Source: CAZMVU01 sp964569295
GTDB taxonomy: Bacteria; Hydrogenedentota; Hydrogenedentia; Hydrogenedentales; JAGMZX01
Reading direction: 5' to 3'
DNA: 32,985 nt
NCBI GenBank assembly: GCA_964569295.1
Contig: CAZMVU010000030.1
Span: forward strand, 1 to 32,985
The position numbers and the translations under genes were made by a program. Below the pieces are notes generated by a model. That model searched no databases. It had not been told where the DNA came from and was given only the letters and a program-made list of their open reading frames with translations. How positions within the stretch are numbered: the stretch's first letter is position 1; every line of letters begins with the position of its first letter. Of the stretch, positions 1 through 7,322 are shown one piece after another.

Positions 1-125
1 ATAGAACGCACCTGGAATGCGGCGATACCAAGACTTTCCTGGGGTGAACCCCCGTTAGCGGGTCCCGCAAATCCCCTGTTCCTCAAGACTTCCCAATTTC
101 ACAATTGGCTCGGCTATAACAAATG

Positions 126-154
126 TTGACGCAACTCCCGGTATCGGGTACATT
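126..154 (+). promoter_or_regulatory. Candidate sigma70 promoter, possibly leaderless
   Basis: TTGACG (126-131) and TACATT (149-154) are separated by exactly 17 bp. The first ATG of the downstream gene lies 6 bp after the -10 box, so a typical start point would fall on or next to the ATG. No Shine-Dalgarno sequence precedes that ATG. Either the transcript is leaderless or translation starts at an internal GTG. Confidence 0.4.
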
Positions 155-159
155 GAATT

Positions 160-849
160 ATGCGTAAGTTTTGGTTTGGCGCGGTGTCGCAACGTTGGGT
201 GGCCGCGGTCGCAGCGGGGGCGGTGCTGGGGGTGGTTGTGGGCTTGGGCGCCCGCGTGGCATTGACACCGGAAACTGCCGTGCCCGATGACGGGCCGTCT
301 GCGGCGCAGGCCCCAGCAGGGGGTGCGGCGGCCTCGCGTGTGGGCGTGGCGGCGTTACGCTATGCAGAAGCGTATGCCGGGGGTGATTGGGACTATGTGA
401 TCGACCACACGCTGTGGATGCGTGAGCGCATAGGCTATGTACGCAGCGAACAAGGCGCTGATGCGGTGGAGGCGGTGCGGCTTGAATTGGCACGGCATGC
501 GTCGCAACGCACCGTGGCGGAGAACCACTTCCGGGCGGGCGGGGTGGGAGACGCGTATATCCTTCGGCCGGAAGTGCGGTTACGTGTGGTGCGCACCGAT
601 GCGGGGCGCGACGACTTGGCGGCGCCGGCGGCTGGCCGGGCCTGGTTGCGCGTGGTGTATGCGAATCGTGACAATGCGTTGCTCGATGCGGCGGGGTTTC
701 CATTGCGGGCGGTGACGGTGGGGGTGAATGTATCGGCGGAGGGCTATGTGCTCAAAGCGGCCGTATATGGTAATCTGGAAGTGGATGGCAGTTCTCTCGC
801 GTACTGGGGAGAACGGGTTCCGGATGCGGACACAAGTGCTGGGAGATAG
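160..849 (+). CDS. Membrane-anchored protein of unknown function
   Basis: A 229-residue protein I do not recognise. Residues about 13-35 form one hydrophobic helix rich in Ala, Val and Gly, after a short Arg/Lys-containing N-terminus. This fits an uncleaved anchor or signal peptide with the rest outside the cytoplasm. A low-complexity Ala/Pro/Gly linker follows (about 38-60), then a compact domain with alternating charged and hydrophobic residues. That domain starts with a helix resembling the ARYAEA-type openings of small periplasmic NTF2-like or lumazine-binding-like folds, but this is only an impression. The gene ends 3 bp before the next ATG, so the two are probably cotranscribed. Start 160 is the only ATG before the hydrophobic segment; GTG codons at 184 and 199 are alternatives. 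The function is unknown. Confidence 0.75.
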   Translation: MRKFWFGAVSQRWVAAVAAGAVLGVVVGLGARVALTPETAVPDDGPSAAQAPAGGAAASRVGVAALRYAEAYAGGDWDYVIDHTLWMRERIGYVRSEQGADAVEAVRLELARHASQRTVAENHFRAGGVGDAYILRPEVRLRVVRTDAGRDDLAAPAAGRAWLRVVYANRDNALLDAAGFPLRAVTVGVNVSAEGYVLKAAVYGNLEVDGSSLAYWGERVPDADTSAGR

Positions 850-852
850 GAC

Positions 853-1281
853 ATGCCACTAGCGAAGTGCCCACGATGCGGCAATATGTTCAACAAGGAC
901 CAGGATATCGTTTGCCATGAGTGCCAGGAGGCAGAGGAGAAGGACTATGAGAAGGTGCGTGCTGTCATTGAGAATAGTCCGAACTTGAACATGGATGAAG
1001 TGGCTACGAAGGCGGATGTGGATATCGCCTGTGTAAAGCGCATGCTCGAACAAGGTGTGATTACAACCAAGGTCGAGGGCGGAGAAGGCGTGAGATGCGG
1101 CATGTGCGGCGCTCCGGCCATTAGCATCAGCAAGCGGTTGTGTCAGGCGTGCCTGGACAAGCTGAACACGCAGATGTTCAAGGCGCAGAGCCAGGTAAAG
1201 CTCTCAGCACGGCGGAAGCCTGATTTGGGCAATACATCGGTGCATGATGCCTTGGACGAGAAGCGCCGCCGCGAGAGTTGA
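853..1281 (+). CDS. YvyF-like double zinc-ribbon / HTH regulatory protein
   Basis: A 142-residue protein with the layout of the Bacillus YvyF / 'flagellar operon protein' family. An N-terminal zinc ribbon has two CxxC pairs (C6/C9 and the CHEC pair near 22-25). A central helix-turn-helix-like segment (about 47-68) resembles a MerR-type recognition region. A second zinc ribbon has CGMC near 87 and CQAC near 104. The C-terminal tail is basic and probably disordered. In Firmicutes this family is encoded among late competence and flagellar genes (near flgM) and is thought to be regulatory. No flagellar gene is visible here, so a flagellar role cannot be claimed. GGGAG lies just before the ATG, and the gene follows its upstream neighbour by 3 bp. 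Family assignment is from motif layout; the target is unknown. Confidence 0.75.
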   Translation: MPLAKCPRCGNMFNKDQDIVCHECQEAEEKDYEKVRAVIENSPNLNMDEVATKADVDIACVKRMLEQGVITTKVEGGEGVRCGMCGAPAISISKRLCQACLDKLNTQMFKAQSQVKLSARRKPDLGNTSVHDALDEKRRRES

Positions 1282-1420
1282 ACCGGGGCGCGTGAGCAAT
1301 GCGGTTGGCGCTGTTTCTTCTCCGTTGCGGTTCGGCGGTAGTACTAGAATGGTGCCGTCAAAAGACGCGGAATGTGGTGCTTGAATGGAACCCGCCCGGG
1401 TAGAATGGGTATAAGAACCG

Positions 1421-1585
1421 ATGTCGACCCAGGAAAAAATTGGCTTCGGCGTCCTGTTGGCGTTGCTCGTAGGGTTGTTGGCCCTGCTGCTGGTCACTTT
1501 CCGCAGTCCCGGCGGTGGTGGTGGGGCAGGAACGACCTCGGACAATGCCATAGTGCGCCACACTGTAGACAAGCATTCGCAGTAG
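1421..1585 (+). CDS. 54-residue single-pass membrane microprotein
   Basis: ATG at 1421 opens a 55-codon frame ending in TAG at 1583-1585. The product starts MSTQEKIGFG, continues into a strongly hydrophobic stretch rich in Leu, Val and Ala (about residues 11-27), then FRSPGGGGG and a short polar tail. A clean helix flanked by a charged N-terminus and an Arg/Gly linker is unlikely by chance in such GC-rich DNA. The frame ends 18 bp before the amidase ATG (3 bp before its alternative GTG), so it may be the first gene of that operon or a coupled leader ORF. No strong Shine-Dalgarno is seen. The function is unknown; it could be a small accessory of the cell-wall genes downstream. Confidence 0.5.
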   Translation: MSTQEKIGFGVLLALLVGLLALLLVTFRSPGGGGGAGTTSDNAIVRHTVDKHSQ

Positions 1586-1603
1586 ATCGTGGCTATAAAC
1601 GTG

Positions 1604-2992
1604 ATGGTTATTTCAACATCCCGCGCCTCCGCAACGGCGTCCCAAACGCAGGACACTGCTTTTTCGCGTCCTGCTGTCGGCTGGCTATTGGTGTGCGCCA
1701 TGGCAGTGTTGGCGTTGCCGGCGCCGGCCGCGGTGACCTACACCGCCGAGGTCTTCGGCGAGACCCGCGCGGCCACGGTCACGCCCGTGGCGGGGCCGTC
1801 CGGCGGTTCGTATGTCTCCTTGCGCCGCTTGGTGCGCGCTTTTGGCGGCGGTGTTCGACGTAGCGATGGCACGGTGGTGGTGGACTTGGCGGGCAAGAGC
1901 GCGCGGCTCCGGGTTGACGAGGATCGCGTGGCCATCGAGACGGAGGGGGGAGCACAGACCTATACCTTGAAGCACGCGTTGTGGGCGGAGGCCGAGGAAC
2001 TGCGCATCGCCATGAGCGATGTGCCGCCGTTTTTTTTTAAGGCCTTCCGGTTGTTCCTGGACCGGTCCGAGGCGGTGCCTGATGAAGGGACCACACGCGC
2101 CGCCGAGCTCGAACCGCTGGAACCGGAGTCTGACGCACTGGAACCGGAGTCTGACGCACTGGAACCGGAGTCTGACGCACCCCGCTCCGCGCAGGCCGTG
2201 GAGTCGGCGGAATTGCTGGCGCCGATGGAAGCCCCGGCGCGGGAGGGAGGCACCGGCGCAGACGACATGACTGAACCGTCACCGGATGCGCCGCCCCTCG
2301 CGCTCGAGGCGCCGCCGGGGCCGGAACTGTCCCCGCCGGAAGTCACGCAGGCGCCGATCGAGTCGGCGGAACCAACGGAACCGATGCTCGCCGCGTCTTC
2401 CCAGGCGGGTGCGCAGACGGTGGTCATCGATCCGGGGCATGGCGGCTATGATACGGGCAGCCTGGGGCCCGAACGGCTGGAGGAGAAGGCGGTGACCCTG
2501 GCATTGGCGCAGGAAATCGGCCGTATTCTGAAAGAAGAGACCGATCTGACCATCTATCTGACGCGCCAGGAAGACAAGGAATTGCCGGCACCGAAACGGG
2601 TGCATCTGGCCAATGAGGCGGAGGGCGACCTGCTGGTAAGCCTGCACGTGGGCGCGTCGCACGCACCGGACGCCCGCGGTTATTTGGTGTATGTGTGGGC
2701 GCCGCCCGAGGGAACCCGGCAAGGGCGGTATTACCAGAAAAGTCTCGGCGTGGCCGAGGATGTCGCCCAGGGCCTGGCGGATACAATGGGAGACGAATGG
2801 CCGGCGTATGCGGTGCATGCGGCCCCGTTGCGCCTGCTGGGCGACCTGAACATGCCGGCGGTGCTGGTGGAAACTGGATTCGTCACCAACGCGGCGGATG
2901 CGCGTCTGCTGGGAGAGCAACGCCATCGCGCGGCGATTGCCCGGGGCGTGGCCGACGGCCTCAAGCAAGCGCTTGGTTTGGGGGCGTCATGA
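1604..2992 (+). CDS. Secreted N-acetylmuramoyl-L-alanine amidase (Amidase_3)
   Basis: Cleaves the amide bond between MurNAc and the stem peptide of peptidoglycan, outside the cytoplasm. The N-terminus carries a signal peptide with a Leu/Val/Ala core ending APAA. Residues about 45-140 resemble the copper-amine-oxidase-N/AMIN-type beta domain seen in cell-wall enzymes. An acidic, proline-rich linker follows, containing three identical LEPESDA units. The Amidase_3 domain occupies about 270-462 and keeps all expected zinc and catalytic residues: H279 in DPGHGG, E294 in LEEKA, H348 in SLHVG and E423 in VETGF. ATG 1604 was chosen; GTG 1589 would add five residues. Neither has a clear ribosome site. 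The stop overlaps the next ATG. A T9 run at 2030-2038 inside the gene is a possible slippage site. Confidence 0.9.
   Translation: MVISTSRASATASQTQDTAFSRPAVGWLLVCAMAVLALPAPAAVTYTAEVFGETRAATVTPVAGPSGGSYVSLRRLVRAFGGGVRRSDGTVVVDLAGKSARLRVDEDRVAIETEGGAQTYTLKHALWAEAEELRIAMSDVPPFFFKAFRLFLDRSEAVPDEGTTRAAELEPLEPESDALEPESDALEPESDAPRSAQAVESAELLAPMEAPAREGGTGADDMTEPSPDAPPLALEAPPGPELSPPEVTQAPIESAEPTEPMLAASSQAGAQTVVIDPGHGGYDTGSLGPERLEEKAVTLALAQEIGRILKEETDLTIYLTRQEDKELPAPKRVHLANEAEGDLLVSLHVGASHAPDARGYLVYVWAPPEGTRQGRYYQKSLGVAEDVAQGLADTMGDEWPAYAVHAAPLRLLGDLNMPAVLVETGFVTNAADARLLGEQRHRAAIARGVADGLKQALGLGAS
2030..2038 (+). repeat. T9 homopolymer inside the amidase gene
   Basis: Nine consecutive T encode Phe-Phe-Phe and are followed directly by AAG. 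One extra T would create TTT TTT TTT TAA, an immediate stop just after the N-terminal beta domain. This is unusual in such GC-rich coding DNA and is a candidate site for polymerase slippage. Confidence 0.7.
2117..2179 (+). repeat. Three perfect 21-bp tandem repeats (LEPESDA units)
   Basis: Units at 2117-2137, 2138-2158 and 2159-2179 are identical and in frame. They encode an acidic hinge between the N-terminal domain and the amidase domain. Identity at synonymous positions implies recent duplication, so copy number may vary between strains. Confidence 0.95.
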
Positions 2993-3654
2993 GCGAGGAA
3001 TACCGGGGCCGCATAGTGCGCAATATCCTGCTGTCAGTGTGGGCGCTTCTCACGCTCGTGCTGTTATTCGCCCTGCTCCTGCTTGCCAACGAGATGGTGC
3101 GCGAGGGCCGCGACCCCCTGATGCTTTTGCGTGGAGATGCGGCCACGGCCAAGACGGACGGTGAGGCGGCGTCGCGGCCGCGTCCGGCGGCCAGCCGTGG
3201 CAGCCGTGAGGTAAACCTTTACTTCGCGCGCAAAGATGGGTTGGGGTTGACCACGGAGGCGCGCCGGATCGATGTGACGGCGTCGACGGCCGAGAATTGC
3301 CGGGCAGCCCTCGAGGAATTGGGCAAGGGACCGAGCCGGGTGAGTGCCCCGATTTTTCCGGCGGAAACCACGGTGCGCGCGCTGTACCTGTTGCAGGATG
3401 GCGAGTTGGTGATTGATTTTTCCCGTGATTTGCATGCGGATACAGCGCAGGAAAATTCGGTGTCGCTCGAGGCGCTCATGGTGTACGGTATTGTAAACAC
3501 GCTTACCCAGCAGGAGTTGGGCGGTGAAGACGAGCCGCCCGTGCGCCGGGTGCGGTTTCTGATCGAGGGCGCGGCGCCGCGCGAAGGCTACCCGGCCCAC
3601 CTCGACCTTTCGAAGGCGTTCGTGGCGAACCGGGACTGGGCGCAGGCGCGCTGA
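2989..3654 (+). CDS. GerMN-domain membrane-anchored protein
   Basis: A 221-residue protein with an N-terminal transmembrane helix (about 12-34, Leu-rich) and a GerMN (sporulation and spore germination) domain at about 70-215. The diagnostic features are a VNLYFARKDG-type opening strand, a central LVIDFSRDL strand, a serine/leucine helix containing LEALMVYGIVNTL, and a closing RVRFLIEG strand. GerMN domains are extracytoplasmic and often sit next to Amidase_3 genes, including in bacteria that do not sporulate; they are believed to bind the cell wall or partner proteins. The start ATG overlaps the amidase TGA (ATGA), which implies translational coupling and puts both products in the same envelope process. 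No catalytic residue is expected in this family. Sporulation is not implied. Confidence 0.85.
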   Translation: MSEEYRGRIVRNILLSVWALLTLVLLFALLLLANEMVREGRDPLMLLRGDAATAKTDGEAASRPRPAASRGSREVNLYFARKDGLGLTTEARRIDVTASTAENCRAALEELGKGPSRVSAPIFPAETTVRALYLLQDGELVIDFSRDLHADTAQENSVSLEALMVYGIVNTLTQQELGGEDEPPVRRVRFLIEGAAPREGYPAHLDLSKAFVANRDWAQAR

Positions 3655-3664
3655 CCGGGCAACC

Positions 3665-4525
3665 ATGGAGCATCCGGCCGCCAAATCGTATCCAGCCGCC
3701 CCGGGGGGCAGCACCGCATCTGCGGCTCGCCGCCAGGGGGCCATCGGGATATTCGACTCGGGCGTGGGGGGACTCACGGTATATCGCCAGGTTACCGAGC
3801 TGCTTCCCGGCGAGTCGGTGGTGTACTTGGGCGATACGGCGCGGGTACCCTACGGCACAAAATCCGGCGATACGGTAATCCGCTATGCCCGGGCGTGTGC
3901 GCGGCTGTTGCAGGGGCATGACATCAAGCTGTTGATCGTGGCGTGCAACACCGCCTCGGCCTATGCGGTCGAGACCCTGCGCGCCGAGTTGGACTTGCCG
4001 GTGTTGGGCGTGATTATGCCCGGGGCGGCGGCCGCCGCCAAGGCCACCCGCTCGGGGCGGATCGGCGTCATTGGCACCGCCGGCACGGTGGGTTCGGGCA
4101 TGTATCCGCGGGCTATTGCGGCGGTGCGGCCGGATGCAAAGGTTGTCTGCCGGGCGTGTCCGCTGTTTGTGCCGTTGGCCGAGGAAGGATGGACCCAAGG
4201 GGTGGTGCCGCGGGAAGTGGCCCGCACGTACTTGGGGGGGCTGTTGACGGCGGGCGTGGACACGCTCGTACTCGGCTGTACCCATTATCCGCTGCTGACA
4301 ACGGTTATTGCCGAGGTGGCGGGCGGCGGGGTCACATTGGTGGATAGTGCCCAGGAGACGGCGCGGGTCGTGGCGCACACGCTCGCCGAGGCAGGTTTGC
4401 AGGCGCCGGACGGTGCGCCGGTCCGCCGCTCATTTCTCGTAACGGATGCCCCAGCGGCGTTTGTTCGTATCGGGCGGCGTTTCTTGGGATATGATATTGG
4501 CGATGTCCGGTGGGTCGACTGCTGA
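3665..4525 (+). CDS. murI: Glutamate racemase
   Basis: Converts L-glutamate to D-glutamate for peptidoglycan stem peptides, in the cytoplasm. All hallmark motifs are present: IFDSGVGGLTV with D31 and S32, YLGDTARVPYGTKS, the first catalytic cysteine C94 in VACNTAS, and the second C205 in LGCTHYPLL. The core begins near residue 28, so the first ~27 residues are a family-atypical, Ala/Pro-rich extension. No alternative ATG removes it. It begins 10 bp after the GerMN stop and belongs to the same run of cell-wall genes. The length (286) is slightly above the usual ~265-270 because of the extension. Confidence 0.95.
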   Translation: MEHPAAKSYPAAPGGSTASAARRQGAIGIFDSGVGGLTVYRQVTELLPGESVVYLGDTARVPYGTKSGDTVIRYARACARLLQGHDIKLLIVACNTASAYAVETLRAELDLPVLGVIMPGAAAAAKATRSGRIGVIGTAGTVGSGMYPRAIAAVRPDAKVVCRACPLFVPLAEEGWTQGVVPREVARTYLGGLLTAGVDTLVLGCTHYPLLTTVIAEVAGGGVTLVDSAQETARVVAHTLAEAGLQAPDGAPVRRSFLVTDAPAAFVRIGRRFLGYDIGDVRWVDC

Positions 4526-4575
4526 GCCGGCCTTACAATTACAACCACAAAAGCAACCACGGTGAACACGCGCCT

Positions 4576-6228
4576 ATGCCCGAAGACAACGCAGTCAACA
4601 TGCCGGCCCCGCCGGGCGCCGGCCCCTCATGGAGCACGACACTGCTCGGGTTCGCCGTGGTCCTTGTGGCGGGACTCTTGGCCGCCGTGTTGGTGCTGCA
4701 CTACCTGCATACGCGCCCTATAAACCTGCGGCCCTACACGAAGGAACTCGCGCAGGAGGTGATCGGCATCCTGCAGCGTCACCAGGTGCCGGCCGACGAT
4801 GTGGCGCAAAGCGGCCCCATTCCATTGCAGGATGCGCAGAGTCACTGGGATCTCTATCGCTTTACCGTGACCGCAGCGCCGGAGGTGGATGCGGAGGGCT
4901 TAAGGCGCGTCGTGAAAGAAACCATGACGCGGGCCCATGAGGGGCAGGTGGATGCATTCGACAATCCGCAGGAAAACACACTGAGCTTGGCCTTTACGGG
5001 CCGTGTTTTCGCGGAGGTGCGCTTCGAGACAAGCCAGGCGGCGGGAGCGCCGGTAAAGCGGACGGATCTGCGGGCCGCGTGCTACCGCCTGGCCGATGAA
5101 TTCGCGGCGCTGCTCGAGGAACTGGGTGTGCCGAAGGCGGCACTGGCCGATGCGCGTGCGGCCGAGCGGGAAGATGCGGATACGCTGTGGGCATTCACGC
5201 GGTACCAGGCCGCGTTACCGGCGGGACTTACACTCGCCGATGTCGAGGCGGCGGTGCTCGAGCGGATGACGGAGCGTGCCATTTCCACGGTGACAAGCAC
5301 ACCGGACCAGGCGCGTGCAGTGTTGCGTATCGCCTATGCCGGGTTTGATTGCGTTGCCCTCGAGGTACCGCGTAAAGACGCCCCCGCCCCGAAGAGTGGG
5401 GACAGCCCGGCACCGCCCAATGCGGCCGCGGACGGGGACGAAGAAAGCGAGGGCGCCGCAGAACAGCGAGACGTACCGGCCCAGTCGGCGTTGCCTCTTG
5501 AGATGCTGGAAGGGGCGGCAGACGATGCGTTGCTGGTGCGGCCAATTCCGCCGGGGGCGGCGCGGGAGCGCGCGAAGGCGGCGATCATCCTTGACGACGG
5601 GGGCTATGGCGGTACGTTGACCGAGGCGGTGCTTGCACTGGATACGGGACTCACCCTCGCCATTCTTCCCTATACGCCGCATGCCGCTGCGACGGCCGAG
5701 ATGGCACGGGCTAAAGGCTTCGAGGTCATGCTGCACATGCCGATGGAAACAAACAGCGACAGTGTGGCGCGGTTTCCCGGCTGCATCGACACGGGCATGA
5801 CGGCGGAAACCATCGCCGAGCACACGCGCAATGCGCTTGCCGAGGTGCCGGGTGCAGCCGGGGTGAACAACCACACGGGGTCGAAGTTCACCTCCTCGGA
5901 GGCCCATATGAGGCCATTTATCGAGGTGCTGCGGGAGAAGGACCTGTATTTCGTGGACAGCCGGACCGTCCACACCACGGTGGCCTATGATATGGCACGG
6001 AGCGCCGGGGTGCCCGCGGCGCAACGGGCGCTTTTCCTGGACAATGAATCAAACGGCGACTACATCAACAAGCAATTGGATACGCTGGTGCAATATGCCA
6101 AGAAGCATGGGGCGGCGGTGGGCATTGGGCATTTTCGCGAAGAGACCGTGAACGCGTTGGCGGAGGCGTTGCCGGAATTGAAAGAGAAGGGGCTGACGCT
6201 GGTGCATGCCTCGGAGCTTGTACAATGA
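4576..6228 (+). CDS. Divergent polysaccharide deacetylase (YibQ type), membrane-anchored
   Basis: A 550-residue protein with one transmembrane helix near residues 17-40, a poorly conserved periplasmic region of about 280 residues, an acidic Pro/Glu linker, and a C-terminal divergent polysaccharide deacetylase domain (about 335-550). Seen motifs are the IILDDGGYGG metal-binding opening, LHMPMET, the NNHTGSKFT block, a YFVDSRT strand and the GIGHF near the end. In proteobacteria this family (YibQ) is encoded next to the amidase activator EnvC, and a wall role fits the neighbours here. The substrate is unknown and activity is not proven for the family. ATG 4576 was chosen over an upstream GTG at 4510, which would overlap murI by 16 bp; GGTGA lies upstream. 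The C-terminal stop overlaps the tsaD start. Confidence 0.85.
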   Translation: MPEDNAVNMPAPPGAGPSWSTTLLGFAVVLVAGLLAAVLVLHYLHTRPINLRPYTKELAQEVIGILQRHQVPADDVAQSGPIPLQDAQSHWDLYRFTVTAAPEVDAEGLRRVVKETMTRAHEGQVDAFDNPQENTLSLAFTGRVFAEVRFETSQAAGAPVKRTDLRAACYRLADEFAALLEELGVPKAALADARAAEREDADTLWAFTRYQAALPAGLTLADVEAAVLERMTERAISTVTSTPDQARAVLRIAYAGFDCVALEVPRKDAPAPKSGDSPAPPNAAADGDEESEGAAEQRDVPAQSALPLEMLEGAADDALLVRPIPPGAARERAKAAIILDDGGYGGTLTEAVLALDTGLTLAILPYTPHAAATAEMARAKGFEVMLHMPMETNSDSVARFPGCIDTGMTAETIAEHTRNALAEVPGAAGVNNHTGSKFTSSEAHMRPFIEVLREKDLYFVDSRTVHTTVAYDMARSAGVPAAQRALFLDNESNGDYINKQLDTLVQYAKKHGAAVGIGHFREETVNALAEALPELKEKGLTLVHASELVQ

Positions 6229-7196
6229 CGCGCGTGCTCGGTATCGAGACCTCATGCGATGAAACGGGGGTGGCTGTAGTGGACGATGCGGGCGGGGTCA
6301 TCGTGAACGAGGTGGCCTCACAAATCGATGTGCACCGGGAGTTCGGCGGGGTGGTGCCCGAGATCGCGTCGCGTCAGCACACGCAGATCATCTCGCAACT
6401 TGTCGCACGCGCCATGGACAAAGCCGGCGGCGAGGTGGATGCCGTGGCGGCAACGGCCGGCCCAGGGCTCATGGGGTCGCTGCTGGTGGGGCTGTGTTTT
6501 GCCAAGGCGCTCGCCTATGCGTGGCAGAAGCCTTTTGTGCCGGTGCACCACATCGAGGGCCATGTGTTCAGTGCGTTCTTTTGTGACCCGCCGCCGGCGT
6601 TCCCGTTTCTCGCACTCGTCGTGAGCGGCGGGCACACGCAACTTATCGACTGTCCGCGGGCGCACGAATACCACATTCTCGGCACGACGCGGGACGACGC
6701 CGTGGGCGAATCGTTCGACAAGGTAGCGCGGTTGCTGGGGCTGCCGTATCCCGGTGGGCCATCGGTCCAGGAAGCGGCGGCGCACGGCGACCCGCAAGCC
6801 CTCGATCTGCCGCGTGCCATGCGGGGCGCGGCGCACCTCGACTTCAGCTACAGCGGGCTCAAGACGGCCGTGCTCTATGCGCTGCGCGATGGCGGTCATC
6901 GGATCGAGGATGTGGCCGCGAGTTTCCAGGCGGCCGCGGTCGACCTGCTGCTCATCAAGACGAAACAGGCCCTCGATACTACCGGCCACACACGCCTCGT
7001 GCTGGCGGGGGGCGTGGCGGCGAACACGCTGTTGCGCCAACGGTTGTCGGACGAGATCGGCGCGGCGGTTTTTCTGCCACCATTCACCTACTGCGTTGAC
7101 AACGGCGCCATGATCGCCGCGGCGGGGTTGTCGCGCCTGGCCCATGGTTTCACCGGCGGCCTCGATGCCACGCCAAGCCCCGGTCTGGCGCTGTGA
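6225..7196 (+). CDS. tsaD: tRNA N6-adenosine threonylcarbamoyltransferase TsaD
   Basis: Transfers the threonylcarbamoyl group to A37 of ANN-decoding tRNAs (t6A), working with TsaB and TsaE in the cytoplasm. The protein has the ASKHA fold with the expected motifs: GIETSCDETG at the N-terminus, the metal-binding HHIEGH (H109 and H113), VSGGHTQL, DDAVGESFDKVARLLG, FSYSGLKTA, LAGGVAAN, and D292 in the DNGAMIA motif. Length 323 is normal for the family although the C-terminal tail is short. ATG overlaps the previous stop (ATGA), so translation is coupled to the deacetylase gene. tsaB and tsaE are not in the window. Confidence 0.97.
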   Translation: MTRVLGIETSCDETGVAVVDDAGGVIVNEVASQIDVHREFGGVVPEIASRQHTQIISQLVARAMDKAGGEVDAVAATAGPGLMGSLLVGLCFAKALAYAWQKPFVPVHHIEGHVFSAFFCDPPPAFPFLALVVSGGHTQLIDCPRAHEYHILGTTRDDAVGESFDKVARLLGLPYPGGPSVQEAAAHGDPQALDLPRAMRGAAHLDFSYSGLKTAVLYALRDGGHRIEDVAASFQAAAVDLLLIKTKQALDTTGHTRLVLAGGVAANTLLRQRLSDEIGAAVFLPPFTYCVDNGAMIAAAGLSRLAHGFTGGLDATPSPGLAL

Positions 7197-7223
7197 TCGA
7201 GTGGGGAACACGGACAAGGCAGA

Positions 7224-7266
7224 AGAGGCCTCGAGCCTCTTTAACGCGCCAGGATGGCGCATATAC
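7224..7266 (+). repeat. Two-hairpin palindromic repeat, copy A
   Basis: The first hairpin pairs AGAGGC (7224-7229) with GCCTCT (7235-7240) around loop CTCGA. After TTTAAC comes a second hairpin, GCGCC (7246-7250) with GGCGC (7256-7260) around loop AGGAT, ending ATATAC. The same architecture recurs at 29553-29595 with different stem bases but the same loop type and flanks. It fills most of the 126-bp gap between tsaD and hemB, so it could act as an mRNA processing or attenuation structure as well as a REP-like element. Confidence 0.65.
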
Positions 7267-7322
7267 ATTGTGCGCGAAGTGGACAGGTGGTCGAACCGAC
7301 CAAAGACTGCGAGGTACATGCC

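Noticed and set aside
1372..1863. 163-codon plus frame overlapping the microprotein and amidase start
   Set aside because: Overlaps the amidase signal peptide in another frame and is Arg/Gly-rich with no domain.
2989..3654. Evidence for sporulation from the GerMN domain
   Set aside because: GerMN proteins are common in non-sporulating bacteria and no spore gene is present.
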